This document shows, piece after piece, positions 33,602-45,329 of a DNA stretch of 64,000 bases. Position 1 is the stretch's first letter. Every line of letters begins with the position of its first letter. The stretch spans positions 72,660,186 through 72,724,185 of the forward strand of contig OU342630.1 in assembly GCA_910589415.1 (NCBI GenBank), in the 5' to 3' direction. This stretch comes from Malachius bipustulatus. Its lineage: Eukaryota; Arthropoda; Insecta; Coleoptera; Melyridae. The notes below the pieces were generated by a model that did no database searches, was not told the DNA's origin, and saw nothing but the letters and a program-made list of their open reading frames with translations. Position numbers and translations under genes: made by a program.

Positions 33602-33879
33602 TACATATCAGATTATGTGATTTTTACAATTTACACATTATGTAATCACAAAATTATACTGTTTCATAAATGAAATGTCATAAAAGCTAGTGATTTTGAC
33701 ACAACGACAATGTAGTTTTGACATTTTCGTTTTTAAAATAGTATAATTTAGAGATTCCATAATGTGTAAAAATTACATAAACTGATACATCATAGCCCCG
33801 ATTATTTGATTTAGAAAATGCACTCAATAAATAGTTTGTTGGTTTTCCACTAGAGTTGCAAAGGGTGGAAAGAGCCACC

Positions 33880-34314
33880 CCTATTTATAGAGCGTATACA
33901 AGCACCTGCCAGCCCAGCAGGACAAAACGTCCTGCTGGAAGAACGTTCATTACTAAATTATGTGGAGGGCTTCAGGTACTGCTTACAGAACAGTTTTAAA
34001 CACCAATAGATTCTACATATTTCAAGGAACCAGCGAATTTTTAAATCGTCGTTATATATTAATTAGTAAAAAAGTTACAAGTTAAAAGCGAGGTTAAAAG
34101 TTATCATTGAAGTTAAAGTTCATTTTGTTCGTACTGCGAGAAGTACTTTCGTCGTCCTCTATAGGAAGTCCTCTAATATGCGGAACAACGTCCTGCCAGA
34201 AGGACAGTTTGTTTATCTTGTACAAAAGTTCTTCTAGCTCCTTCTACCAAAAGTACTTCTAACCAGAAGAGTTTCTGGTAGGACAACTGGACAACTGCTT
34301 GTACACTCTATTAC
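33880..34314. repeat. Inverted-repeat element of about 430 bp, imperfect
   Basis: ATAGAGCGTATACAAGCACC at the left and its imperfect complement (GCTTGTACACTCTATT) at the right. Inside lies a perfect 10-bp hairpin, CCAGCAGGAC-AAAAC-GTCCTGCTGG (33914-33938), with further GTCCTGC.GGA variants. Target duplication not determined. Confidence 0.5.
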
Positions 34315-34425
34315 TAAAACTTGTTTTGTACATACCTTTTTTTCTTAGGCAAGACATGAATGACATAGTGCAAAACAATATGCCATGCCATTCATTGATG
34401 CCGCGCTGTGAGTTAAAAGTGGAAA

Positions 34426-34475
34426 TTGTTGACACGTGTTTCGTCCTATTTGGGACTCATCAGTACAGTGTATCT
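34426..34475 (-). ncRNA. Hammerhead ribozyme, canonical core
   Basis: On the minus strand: CTGATGA (34463-34457), helix II GTCC-CAAAT-AGGAC (34456-34443, loop CAAAT), then GAAA (34442-34439). Next comes the palindromic helix III ACACGTGT and the cleavage triplet GTC ending at 34431. All invariant core bases are present. Helix I is short and has an A-A mismatch next to the cleavage site, with TGT paired to ACA beyond it. The core and helix II match the common retroelement-linked hammerhead type. The two-base-pair helix III with ACGU loop (or dimer pairing) suits a minimal ribozyme. Predicted cut is after 34431 on the minus transcript. No retroelement coding sequence was found around it. Confidence 0.8.
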
Positions 34476-34499
34476 TACTAACACACAACAAGGTTTCGA

Positions 34500-37400
34500 T
34501 CACTTAACCTTAGTGAGAGGATTGAAAAAAAATTCACGATGGGCTCGGCTTGCGCATAGGATACATAGTTTTCCTTTTTTTCTTCTTCGTATCTTATCTA
34601 TTAAAAGTTTATTTTAATATTATGCGAATATGTACTTTTTTTGAAGGGTGGACACACGAAAATTTTGATTGGACAAACCTAGACAAACGAATTCCGTTGG
34701 AATTTTATAAAAATTCGCACTTAGTTGGGGCGTCAAGTTACCTGAGATGTTGTCGATGTTAAATTTAACATGCAGCCACGAGTGGCCTAAGTGGCATTTA
34801 CGCTAAAAGTATCTACATTTTTCTGAAAATGGACCGATGTTTTATTCTTAATGTTTTATGAACTGTGAGCCTGGCCGGTTTGTATTTAAGATATGAATCT
34901 ATACTTTCACTTCAACTGTAACTGAATTCTATAGAAAGTGATATCGCATACATACATACGTAGTTTGTTTTATGAATATCAAGATTTTTCAATGACATCA
35001 TCAGAAAACGAGAGTAGATCGTGCTTACTTAATTTGGTCTGTCTGCAAAAGCAAAAGTAACACAGCTCTGTTGTTCCACTGACCTACTGATAATGACACC
35101 ACTTTTTCAGCATTATGATTCCAGCCACGTAATATTATGATGGCTGCGGCTATCGAAACCATTTTATTAAAGAACCATGTTTGAATTTTAAATTTCGTCG
35201 ATACACGCTTCAGTCAACGATGACGGAGTAAATGTATGTCGATATTGACACCTATACAAGGAGTTACGCAATGTAATTTATTAATTTCAGTTAATTAGTT
35301 GAAAATTACCTCGGTGCATGCATTTGTAGCTATCAATGCTTCTTTGCACTTACATAGATACCTGAATGTGTTTATAAATTTTAGCTCATTTGATATCAAT
35401 GATTTATTAAGAAAACTGCGCAGCGCGACCATTTTTCTTTCATTTTTGTGTCACATTACATGATTCAGTTGCATGTTAGTAAGTTAACTACTGAAAAAGA
35501 CTTGCCTAACACGGTGATGTAACTCAAGGCTACGTGGTTTACAGGGACTAGATTTCTATTCCTTCCTAATTTTATTAACATTCAACCTTCATTTTTTTTT
35601 CAATTACCTTGAACTAGATTTCAAGTTTCACAAGGCCTATTTTTGATAGGGTTTATTTTTTCTTCCTTTTGAATGACTGCTCCGTGGTTGTTGGGTGAAG
35701 TGCACGGAGTAAGTGCACGAGATGTTTTTGAATATGCCTGTATACGATTTTTTCTTTTCGTGCACTTTAACTCGTTTTTGAATTTCCTTATCTCCGACAT
35801 TATGAAACTGGTCCCCTTGAAAAAAAAAGGGGTAAGTAAGTAGAGAATCATTTTGTAGGGAACTTAATAAGCTTTAATTTTGAGAAGTAAAAATTCCCCT
35901 GTGCGAGGCACCGTTTTCGATTCATGCACAAAAAACTAAAGATGAAAACTACAAAAAAATTTAAACCTCTCACCCCCATGGCACCTGTAATCGATGGGAT
36001 TTCATTAAGCGTCTTTCAGGGAACTCCACCCATCTACATATTCTCGAAATTCTCGTATAGCATGATTTAATGCAGCAAAGCCAACTTTTTGGGTCTAATT
36101 TGCCCGGACGTAGGGAGAAATCAAAATCTTTCAAGAGTGAGAAAAATAAAAGAAATGTACACCTGCTCTAAATAAACAACACCTTTGAACCAGAGACGTG
36201 CAAAGGAAAAAGTTTACGGGTCAGGTCAGGTCCCTTGGCGCTTTGACTGTCTTGAGCACACTTTCGTAAAAAGTGGGCCAGCATGAGAAAAAAGTATGTA
36301 AGTGTGAGCAAAATTTTAACTGAATTTTATGTATAAGAAAAACCTTTTTAAAATTCAACCTAAACACCCTGTACCTATCTAAATTACTCAAAACACAGAA
36401 TATCTATCAATCTATCAAAAAGACAAAAATGGCATAATATAAAACTAAGATAACATAAAGAATTATACATCAATACACCTATGTGTATATTAGTTCAGAT
36501 AAATATATTAATAATTTTTTATTGAGACCGAAATTTTCAAAAAAATCTAAAACAATCTGAACAATTGTACCCTGTGACTCGAACCAAAGACCATGAACAC
36601 TCTCTATTGTCTTTCTCCATATTTTTCCATGCTTTTTCGCTTTAGTATGGTATACATTTTTCGTAAATATTTTTTTCTCCAAACGAATAACGTGATCTTA
36701 TTCGCTGGAATTTGTTTCAAATCTTACAGTTGGGTCTACAACTATTGCTACTATTGATATTCTGTGAAAGGCTAGAATGTCACAAAATCTATTATAACTA
36801 CTGCATGTACTGTACTTCATCATAATAGTCGAATACATTTTCTTGAAGAAATGAAGCAATTTAAATTTAACACGATTGTGTCTTGCAATAATCTTCGTAT
36901 TATTGGCACTATAGGAACCGGTAACGTGCATTGGGGTTTCTTTCTCATTGACAATTTTCTTTTTTGGAAAGTTGCATTATTTTTGGCCAAACAATCTGTG
37001 GCTATAAGAGTTCGACCTACTTTTTCGCTTCAACCTGTATACTTACCCAAATATGAGTCTATTCAAATTATCTTTTTGTATAAGTGCTTGTTGATTTTTT
37101 TAGGAGTCGTGCAACGATGTCTTAAAAAAATTAATCTCACTTTTTCGATGTGAATTATTGAGATTTTTCTGAGAAGTTTAAAAAGTATCGATTCAAAGTT
37201 ACTTGTGTTTATGAATTGTTAACTCGCCAGCGCATCCGACATAAGCTTAACTTAATTGGTTATATTAATTTTAAAAATGTATATTTTTTATTATTTTTTA
37301 TTAAAAAGACACAAAAAAATTATATAATGAAATCGTATTTTCAAGCAATGCACGTAAGCCTATCACTTTCTGTTGTATTTTGAACGCGAAGAAATATGAC

Positions 37401-38780
37401 GTCATTTATTACGAAGTTAAAAACATGATTTCTAAAATGGAAGAAAATGAAAACGCGTCTGTAATAATTTAAATCGATTTGGATAAACATTGAGAAACAA
37501 TAGTATAACACAACTTCCAAATTTCATAACGTAAAACATTGTATTGTTCAGTGTGAATAAAATGAGAATAGTACACAAAAGATCTAATTGTTGATTACTA
37601 GAATGGCATTGACACAACTTTTGTTCTCATCGCTGTTTTGTAACACTCACGCCCATTTCTATGACTTACTGACCCACTAAACTATGAATCTGTTTAATTA
37701 GTTTCAAATGACATTAGAACTACTACAAATCATATTGTAGTAAACTCCTTTACTATGAGAGGAAATCAACCATTTGCTTACGCTCAGGAATTATGTCATC
37801 TGATTCTAATACTCGCGCATTGACTAGGTAGATAGATGCATGATGGAAATTTTATAGTATTATTTATTTTATTTTAAAATATTCTATTTTTAAATGTACC
37901 TACTTACCTAAAAGCAGAACCAGGCAACCAATTCTACAGTTAACCCTCCTCCCCAAATGTTAGGCACTTCAAGAACTCAAAATTTATAATTTTTGTCCAC
38001 AAATTTCACCACAACTGGTTGAAATAATTATTATTTTAAATTGTATTTTATTTCTGGTCCTCTTTTGGATACACTACAATGTTTAAGAACTATTTTAGCC
38101 TGGATTAATTCTTTCGATATTTTGACAAAAAATATAAAATTGGCCAGTGCATGAGTGATTCCAACTCACTAACAGATTTATACTTCTACACCCTCTAAAT
38201 AGAGGTAAACCCTATAAAGTTCTAAAACGTAATACATTTTCCCTGGATGTTAATTATTATTGTATCGGGATTTAAAAAAAAAGGGCGATAACTTGAACAC
38301 CTACTGAATTTATTACATTAAACTGGTCCACTGTCTCTGTGTCTCGCCTGTTTCTAGCAGACCCTCTGATTTTTTTACCCTGCAATTTTTTGAGACATTC
38401 TTTTTTGACGACATGATTTATGTTCTCGTTGTAATCTGATATACGGAGTTTTTTTCTAAGACGCTACAAAATGGCCATACTTGGTGAGTTTTTTTAGAGC
38501 TTATACTTGAACTTGTGTCATTGAAATTGAATAAATGTTTATTTATAATAGAGGGGCGTACTATCCTGTTGAAAGTACCCTTTTCGCAATTAAAAAAAAT
38601 TAAATTAACAATACTTCAAGTTACTAGATAATTTTATTTGGGAGAAGGGGGGGGATCAGAAAGTTTCTGGAGAAGAGACAAGCTGGAGCGTATAATGTTG
38701 TTTCGAAAAAAAGGTGATCAAATCGTTGTTTTTCTTTGCCCAAAGATAAGAAAGATACAACAATAAGATAGGCTGACAAA
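34500..38780. other. Unassigned AT-rich DNA
   Basis: No gene recognised. Contents: a plus-strand copy of the CACTGACCTACTG.TAATGACACCAC motif (about 35078-35108), a solo CACCCTG-TA end (36365-36373), and a 100-codon open stretch at 36851-37153 without any recognised domain or coding bias. Confidence 0.4.
36365..36373 (-). repeat. Solo mariner-type right end
   Basis: CACCCTG followed by TA; no matching left end within a few kb. Confidence 0.35.
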
Positions 38781-38799
38781 AAACAACAATAAACTAAGT

Positions 38800-40720
38800 T
38801 TCAATAAAAGAGAATTGTCCAGTCTATTTTTAAATATATTCACTGTGGGAGCGGCTACGATGTCTCGTTCTAGATGGTTCCAAATGTCAAATATTCTGTC
38901 AAGGTAGAAAGTTTACTCTTGGCTTAATAGTCTCCTGTTTCTTCTTTAGTTTGAGTGAGATGGTATCCTATTAACCGTTCGTCCTTGATTCAGGGTGAAT
39001 ATGGTGTTTAGGTTTCCATAAGTTGTACTTGAGAATTCGGAAATCCATAATCAAGTTACCTCGAAGGCGAAGATGTTCAAATGGAGTGAGGTGAACTAAG
39101 GAGAATCTTTCTTCATAAGACGGCCTCACTCGACCAAAAGTGAGTCTTGTGGCTTTCCTTGTACATTTTCGAGTAAAGTCTTTTCGCGAATGAAATCCGG
39201 ATTCCAGACCGGCCCGACGAATTCAAGAATTGGTAACTTTGTGTCATCGGTGTAAATAGAAACTACTTGATATATTCAGCTGGAGATCATTGATGTCGAC
39301 AACGAAAAATAGTGGCCAAGTACTGAGCCCTGTGGGACTCCGCTCATGACTAGTCTATCCGATGAGTAATCCTCTCCAACTCGAACTCGGAAGTGTCTGT
39401 GGGGCAAAAAATTCTTAATCCAAAGGTTTAGTTTTTCTCGGATGACAAAGTGGTCCAATTTAATCATTAACTTACATGTATGAACTCGATCGAAAGCTTT
39501 GAAGAAGTCTAAGTAGACAAGATCAATAGGTTGTCGACTGTTTAGAGATGTGGACCAATCATTGATACAATTAAGCAGATTAGTGACCGTCGAACGACCT
39601 TTAATAAAGTTGTGCTGTTAATCACAGCTTCTTGAAGAAAAAATTCAGACATCGCAGAGCCTCTATAACCTTGCTGACAATAGGTACAAGACTAAGTGGA
39701 CGATAATAATTATTACAGTCAAGCTTATTACCTTTCTTAAAGATCGGAGTTACTCCAAATTTCCAGCCCAAAGAAGACTATGAAGCTTGCATAGTAAGGG
39801 ATAGAGGGGTTGTCAAAGACTCTGCACAACTCTTAAGGAAAAAAGAGGTTAGCCCATCAAATCCAGGAGATTAATTATTACGCAGTTTCTTTGGGCATTC
39901 TTTAACTACATATAACTTTAGTGTGAAGGAGATGGTATCAAGCGACGCAAGCAGTCTTGGACATTTTATTGGAGGTAAGCTTCCATTAGGTTCATCTATA
40001 AAAACCCGCGAGAAAGACTAGGGGATTCCCTATTAGAAGAACATAGAGACCCATCAGGCTTTTGGAGTAATCGAACAGTGGAATGTACTTATAGGTATAA
40101 ACTTTTTTACTATGATTACTGGGTGATTATTCGAAGGTTCTTCGGTGGAATATTAAATATTCTCTCATTACAGTCAACTTGAAGTAAGTTGACCCCAAGA
40201 AAGTCTGTGATCGAAATAGCCCTTGAATTAGCCCTGTTGTTATTGAGCGTTAGTTTAAACTGGGCATAAAGAGTTATAACCGCGTGATCGGATTTTCAAT
40301 TATTAATTGGGGAAGACATGTATGGCGTTGAGATTAACTGGTCATCATTCAAAATAACAAGGTCGAGAGTGGAAGGTTGATTGTTTTGTCTAAATCTAGT
40401 AGGTTTAGTTACAAGTTAGAATAAGTTGGAGCTTATTATGAAATTTCTAAATTGATTGTGAGAGCCAACACCCGCGGATAAGGAGGTAGGTAGCCGGCCA
40501 TTTAATCTCAAGAAAGTTGAAGTCAGCTACAATGAGAAGATTCAGGAATGAGATTTCACCAAGTCGACAAGACCATCATCTGCTGCTGGTTGCGTGTCGG
40601 GAGGACGATACGGAGATGCTAAGTTGACGGTAAATAAGTTTTTTGTGATGGTCAAGTGAAAAATGTCTAAACCGGTAATATGAATGTCGTTAATTCCAAC
40701 TGAGTGAGTGTTATTCATCT
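38800..40720 (-). mobile_element. Decayed LINE with endonuclease and RT (no RNase H)
   Basis: Minus strand, in order. Near 40720-40250 are endonuclease pieces (Y-R-P-P-D-T motif, L-D-L-V-I-L-N-D-D, S-D-H-A-V-I). Near 39870-39780 lies the F-D-G-L-T-S-F-F-L-K block. At about 39610-39470 is N-F-I-K-G-R-S-T followed by D-L-V-Y-L-D-F-F-K-A-F-D. At 39467-39276 comes R-V-G-E-D-Y-S-S with G-V-P-Q-G-S-V-L-G. Near 39262-39244 is the active-site box Y-T-D-D. Near 38910-38820 is the usual C-terminus (I-W-N-H-L, A-P-T-V-N-I-F-K-N-R-L-D). Multiple stops and shifts. The 5' part is truncated or deleted inside the endonuclease. Distinct from the copy at 1408-3391. Confidence 0.82.
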
Positions 40721-40854
40721 AAAAGATAAAAACATCAAGACCAATCTTCTATGCATCTATGCACATTATCTTCTATTATGTATCTTTTATTTTCCAAGCT
40801 ACATTTACGACTACAGCACGAAACTAACTTCATTAGATACGGCAATCCGACCCG

Positions 40855-41042
40855 GGAATAACCGAATCAGTTTACGAACCTGGAGAAAACTACAACCTTG
40901 TTTCACACGACAAGTTGTTGAAGTTGCAAGAAGTCTGCAAGAATTTGGTCTTGATGGTCAGCTGTTATTGTTCATTTCCAAAGATGAGTTCTTTCAGACC
41001 ACATCTCCTGTTCTAGGTCCACCTATAAAGGATCGCTTTTAA
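40855..41042 (+). other. Exon-like open stretch, unrecognised
   Basis: Open from upstream (frame starts about 40704) to a TAA at 41040-41042. The more gene-like part starts after a possible acceptor (CTACAG, about 40817-40822) and has balanced codon use, R-T-W-R-K-L-Q-P-C-F then L-Q-E-F-G-L-D-G-Q-L-L-L. The last part vaguely recalls the second half of a SAM domain (hydrophobic, D-G-.-L-L, L-G). It could be a terminal exon, or captured or degenerate sequence. Confidence 0.25.
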
Positions 41043-41677
41043 ACCTTGTCTCCTAAAAATTTCAGAGGAATTCTGATTGGATGCTTAAAACTTAGTTACT
41101 AGTTGACCTGACCTAGCCACTTGGTGGACTCCACGAAAGGATTGAATTCCAGATTACCCCCAGAGCTCAACGGGGGGTGGTTGAGGCAGGTGAAATTTCG
41201 TCATAAGTATGAGGGTAAGCTTTGCATATTTGTACAAAGCTGACATGAGACAGCTCTTCGACATGAAAAGCGATCACTCGAATGAATTCATAGCGTGGTC
41301 GAAATTCATATAAAGAGGCCAATTAGGTTTTAAGTCAAATTTTGAAATAATAATAATTTTGAATAATTTATTTTTTTTGTTTAAATTTCTTCAAAAGATG
41401 TAAATACTTGTCATTTTATCTTATCAATAAACTTCTGGGTGTGCCTACTCATTTTAACTCCCCTCTAGTTGAAGCAAAATACTGAATTGGCTTTGAATGA
41501 GTTGTTCAAACAAACTGACTGACCTCATTTATTTTGCCACGTCCAAATAAAGAAAAGCATCTCACTTATTTTAAAACTCTAGATTCGCTTAGCAAAAATT
41601 AACAAGTAAGTGATTTACAAAAGTAAGCCAAGGATCCCGATATTATTTCGAATTATTCGCGAACGAGTTCTGTTTAA

Positions 41678-41965
41678 GGCACCGAGTCTAGAGCGTCCTT
41701 AGAGAGAGGTCATCTTGTTCTACATACCCAGTGCTCCAGTGCACTAGACCCACTTCGACGACGCTATTTCCAATCCAAGCTGGCCATGGACGACGCACCG
41801 CACGACACCTCCCATCTGTACCGTAAATTTCATCAAGACGACGTCGTATATCCTGAAAATGTCCCTTTGATAGAGATCAAGGTACGATCGATAACTAGCA
41901 CACGGGAATTTATACGAAAATTAGGCGTGAAATTGGTAACGTGTCCTACAAGAATTCCTTAGGAT
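41678..41965 (+). other. GC-richer open stretch, possible exon
   Basis: Open for about 95 codons. An ATG at 41786 in good context (GGCCATGG) would give 58 residues to the TAG at 41963. A GT donor-like site (AAG-GTACGA) at 41881/41882 would make 41786-41881 a phase-0 coding exon of 32 codons, with a hydrophilic, acidic product. Base composition stands out from the AT-rich neighbourhood. No family recognised. Confidence 0.3.
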
Positions 41966-42169
41966 GCACGAAGGCAAAACGAATTGTCATGCTATGGAAC
42001 AGATTGTCTACGTATACCTTATTATACACTTGTGTATGGAGAGAAGAGAGAATATAACTACAATAAGTACACCAACTAGATCATAATATAATTTCTTCGG
42101 AATCCTCTTAGTTGTTGATGTATTTTTTCAGAATTGAAAAAAATCAACATTTTTGAAAAAATTCATCAT

Positions 42170-42660
42170 GGCAGCCTCAGGTTGAGACGAACTTGGAAGT
42201 AGGCCTCGGATTTTTTTATAAAGCTGTTATCTTCGCGGTATTGGCGATGTAGTTTCCAGTGACTTAAGAAGGGGTTTCCTTCTCTTTGCCACATTTACGA
42301 CAAAGGTGGTCATCTTCAACAATAATCACAGGAACATCTCCGAGGTTCGAATAATTGCAATTAAGCTTAATCGGTGCTGTTTACTCAAAAGATGAACAAT
42401 TGAATAAATGACACCAGCAATCTTATCAAGTTTAGGAATCAATTTTCAAACAATTTTTACTGGACGAGGATTTCTTCGTAAAGCTTTAGCGTAAAGTTGA
42501 CCACTCACAAAAACTTCATTTCAATTTTTTTAGCACTATCAAAAATTCGACCAAATGTTCATCTTCAATATCGTCGTGTCTTTTTGTGATCAAACATTTC
42601 ACTGTCTGTAGATGTTGGTAAGCCAAAAATTGCTTCATCCGTTCTTCGTACCCGCTGTCA
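42170..42660 (-). other. Coding-like but broken minus-strand segment
   Basis: On minus, short runs read like protein in shifting frames (E-E-R-M-K-Q-F-L, then after several stops N-L-G-D-V-P-V-I-I-V-E-D-D and C-R-K-C-G-K-E-K). It may be a dead gene or transposon. Not identified. Confidence 0.25.
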
Positions 42661-42727
42661 CGTTAATTTTTTAACAATTTCGTCGGACCTCTTACAACTT
42701 AATTACCTACGGTTGCTGTATAATAAG

Positions 42728-42776
42728 ACAACTGTCCTGATGATGTGGTGAGACCCGAAACCGGTAGATGTGCTAT
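42728..42776 (+). ncRNA. Hammerhead ribozyme-like motif, variant helix II
   Basis: CTGATGA at 42737-42743, a helix II candidate GGT-GAG-ACC (with an unpaired 5' base or bulge), GAAA at 42757-42760, palindromic helix III ACCGGT, and cleavage triplet GTA ending at 42766. Helix I pairs the TGTC before the core with GATG after the cut, two Watson-Crick and two wobble pairs. Core bases are intact. The helix II bulge makes activity uncertain. Confidence 0.5.
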
Positions 42777-43861
42777 CAAAATTTATAAAATTATATGACA
42801 TGAAGATCTAATTTTTATCACTTCATGTAAACTTAATAGGCACCAAAGTATGCACTGTAAAAAAAAAAACGAAAAACTTGTCCAACCATCCTGTCAATAA
42901 GAAGTGAAGATTAGATCCATTTTTAGCCTCTTGAGGATTTTTTTTTGAATCTTTCGGTTTTATTAAACAAGTTCAATAATTAAAATCAAAAATAGTCTTA
43001 GATAGTCAAAATAGTCTTTTGATTCTCTTCAAATGTTGTGATTATTTTTATGACAAAAGCGTCTATAAAAAATGAACTTGTATAAATTATATCGTTCAAT
43101 TTAATGTTTTTAAGAAATAATGACCGCACTGTATTATTCAACATTAAATTAAATGATACAGTATAATTGGTTCATGCCTTCTTGTATAGATGGCGCCACG
43201 CTTTAGTTGGTCTCGGTCAGTTGTAAACGTAATTAGTTATTCACAATTCGCCGTCCTCATTCTTATTATTGCAGTGTAATTGCCTAATGCTTGTAATCAT
43301 GTTATCCATTTTCGGTTTATGTGGGCGATGCAAGAGCTTGCCTTATCTTCTTCATTGGTGTTTGACTCGATAGATGCAGCATGAGCATAAATCTCCTGTT
43401 TATGCGAGGCAGGACCTTGAGGACCACACGGGATTATCCTTCAGTCCTTTAATTCGATTCATTGAAAGGAAATTTAGGACAACATAAACATGTCAAAGCA
43501 ACTATTAAAAGCGCCTTTCTTCTAGAGAATAGATCATGCAGAATGTTAGTGTGTCCAATTTGTTCCCTACTGCGTGGATTCTACCTAGGGTGTTACAAAT
43601 AGGGCTTCATAAATCTCCAATCCAGTTAAATCCAAACAGGTAACGATGGCGACCTGCCGAGACACTCTAACTTCCCAGTCAAAATATTGACAGGAGGCCA
43701 TTCTTAATGGAGTAATTTTGTTCCGCCATAAATCCTGGAGTTGTTTTCAGGCATACTTACCTGTTCATTCGCTGTGTATGACTTACGCATGCCACGTACA
43801 CGTAATGAGCTTGAGTAATTTACTGAGATTTACCATCAACATGTCCTTGACACACTTGCAG

Positions 43862-44014
43862 ACTCGGTATACAACACAGTGTTGTTCGGTCGCTCAAGTG
43901 GAAAGTGAGAGCGATTCGACAGCGCTGTTGCCGTTTGATATGGAAAATAATCGCTTGCTTGAAAATGAAAACCCAAAGAGTTTACCAATTTTATGTCCTA
44001 ATGTTATAACATAA
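43862..44014 (+). other. Possible terminal exon
   Basis: Follows a good acceptor (CACACTTGCAG, AG at 43860-43861) and stays open for 50 codons to TAA 44012-44014. The product would be acidic and polar (V-E-S-E-S-D-S-T, then D-M-E-N-N-R-L-L-E-N-E-N). ATTAAA lies about 55 bp downstream. It would be phase-compatible with the candidate exon ending at 41881, but nothing proves the link. Confidence 0.3.
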
Positions 44015-45327
44015 ACATGTTGTATTATAAATTGTAAGGGTTATAAAATTTATAAGTATCTTAATATGGATTAAAAAAAAATTGTAGGTAATGTTTATTG
44101 TTGATAAAAAATAATGTTGCCATTAAACCTCTCATTGTTTTACCGAATCCACATCTCCACCAGCAAAGAAAGACTAAACTAAAGTGTGTTTGATGTCAAA
44201 TTTCAGTGGCAGGTAGAGGTGGATGTTTGCGTCTGACAGAACAGGTACGCAGTACGTGTGCGCCATAGGCCATAATGTGAAAAAATGATTCGTTTTAAAA
44301 TAAAAACATTAAGTTTATACTATTAGCTCATGAATTTTCAAAAATGTAGTTCTTCCCTCTTCTCTCGCCACGAATGCCACGCGCACCACTGATGGATTCT
44401 CTCATTAAAACAGACTTTTCTTCATAACTTCTAGGTACCTACATAACTTACCAAAGCTGTCGCAAATATCACTAAAAGAGATCGTTGTCTTCAACCGTCC
44501 CTTCACTGAATGTAGGCAAAACGTCTTGTCAACGTATATTTTTGTACCATTATCTATTATAATCTAGAGCAAAAGAGATGAACAAAACCATGTCAGCATT
44601 TAATTTGCAGCTATAACCTGGCCAGCAAAGAGTTAATAGTAATACAAGTGTGCAGTAAGTTTATGATCCAGGTAGGCAGGCCTTATCAAAAGATATACCC
44701 TTCTTATTGGTTTACTTGAACCTGGTGGTAACCAATAAGTAGGAAATTATCTGACCATAAGGTAAAACCACCTGAATCATAAAATTAGTACGTCGTTTTA
44801 TTGCTATAGGTATCTGATAGTAGGCCTGATTATAGTTGTTGAAGATGGCCCCCGTGCTCTTTTAGTTCCCTGGTATTATAATTTCCAGGAAAAGTTTTTC
44901 ATAGGATACGAAGCACCTACAAAAGAGTAAAAAAGGCTAACTTATGTGGATAAATTGCGGGAATTCCGTCTTAATTGATTGAATAATCCCCCTGTGAATA
45001 ATATGAAATGTAAAGTTCTCTGATCTGATCGACACCACCTCTAATAGTCTGGTGAAGACAGATAGATCGACGTTTTACTGATTATTTTTCATCTCATCAG
45101 TCAACCATATCACCAAGAACATACCAAACTGAAAACAAATGACAGCCTTGTGGAATCGGAAACATCGTGACTTAATTTGCGTTATTCAATTTTTTTTTTA
45201 CAAACTATAAAAAAAATTCTTGAAATTTTATAGCAGGCACCAAATTATACAATTGTGTTATATTGGCATACTTATAGTGAATTGTTATTTTTTTTTCGTC
45301 TGCCAAAAATAATATAATTACTGTTTA
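44015..45327. other. Unassigned DNA
   Basis: No gene recognised. A degenerate hammerhead-like motif lies on minus at about 45068-45110 (CTGATGA present, GAAA replaced by AAAA). Confidence 0.4.
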
Positions 45328-45329
45328 TA

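Noticed and set aside
36851..37153. 100-codon plus-strand frame
   Set aside because: Phe/Ile/Leu-rich as expected by chance in AT-rich DNA. No splice context or domain.
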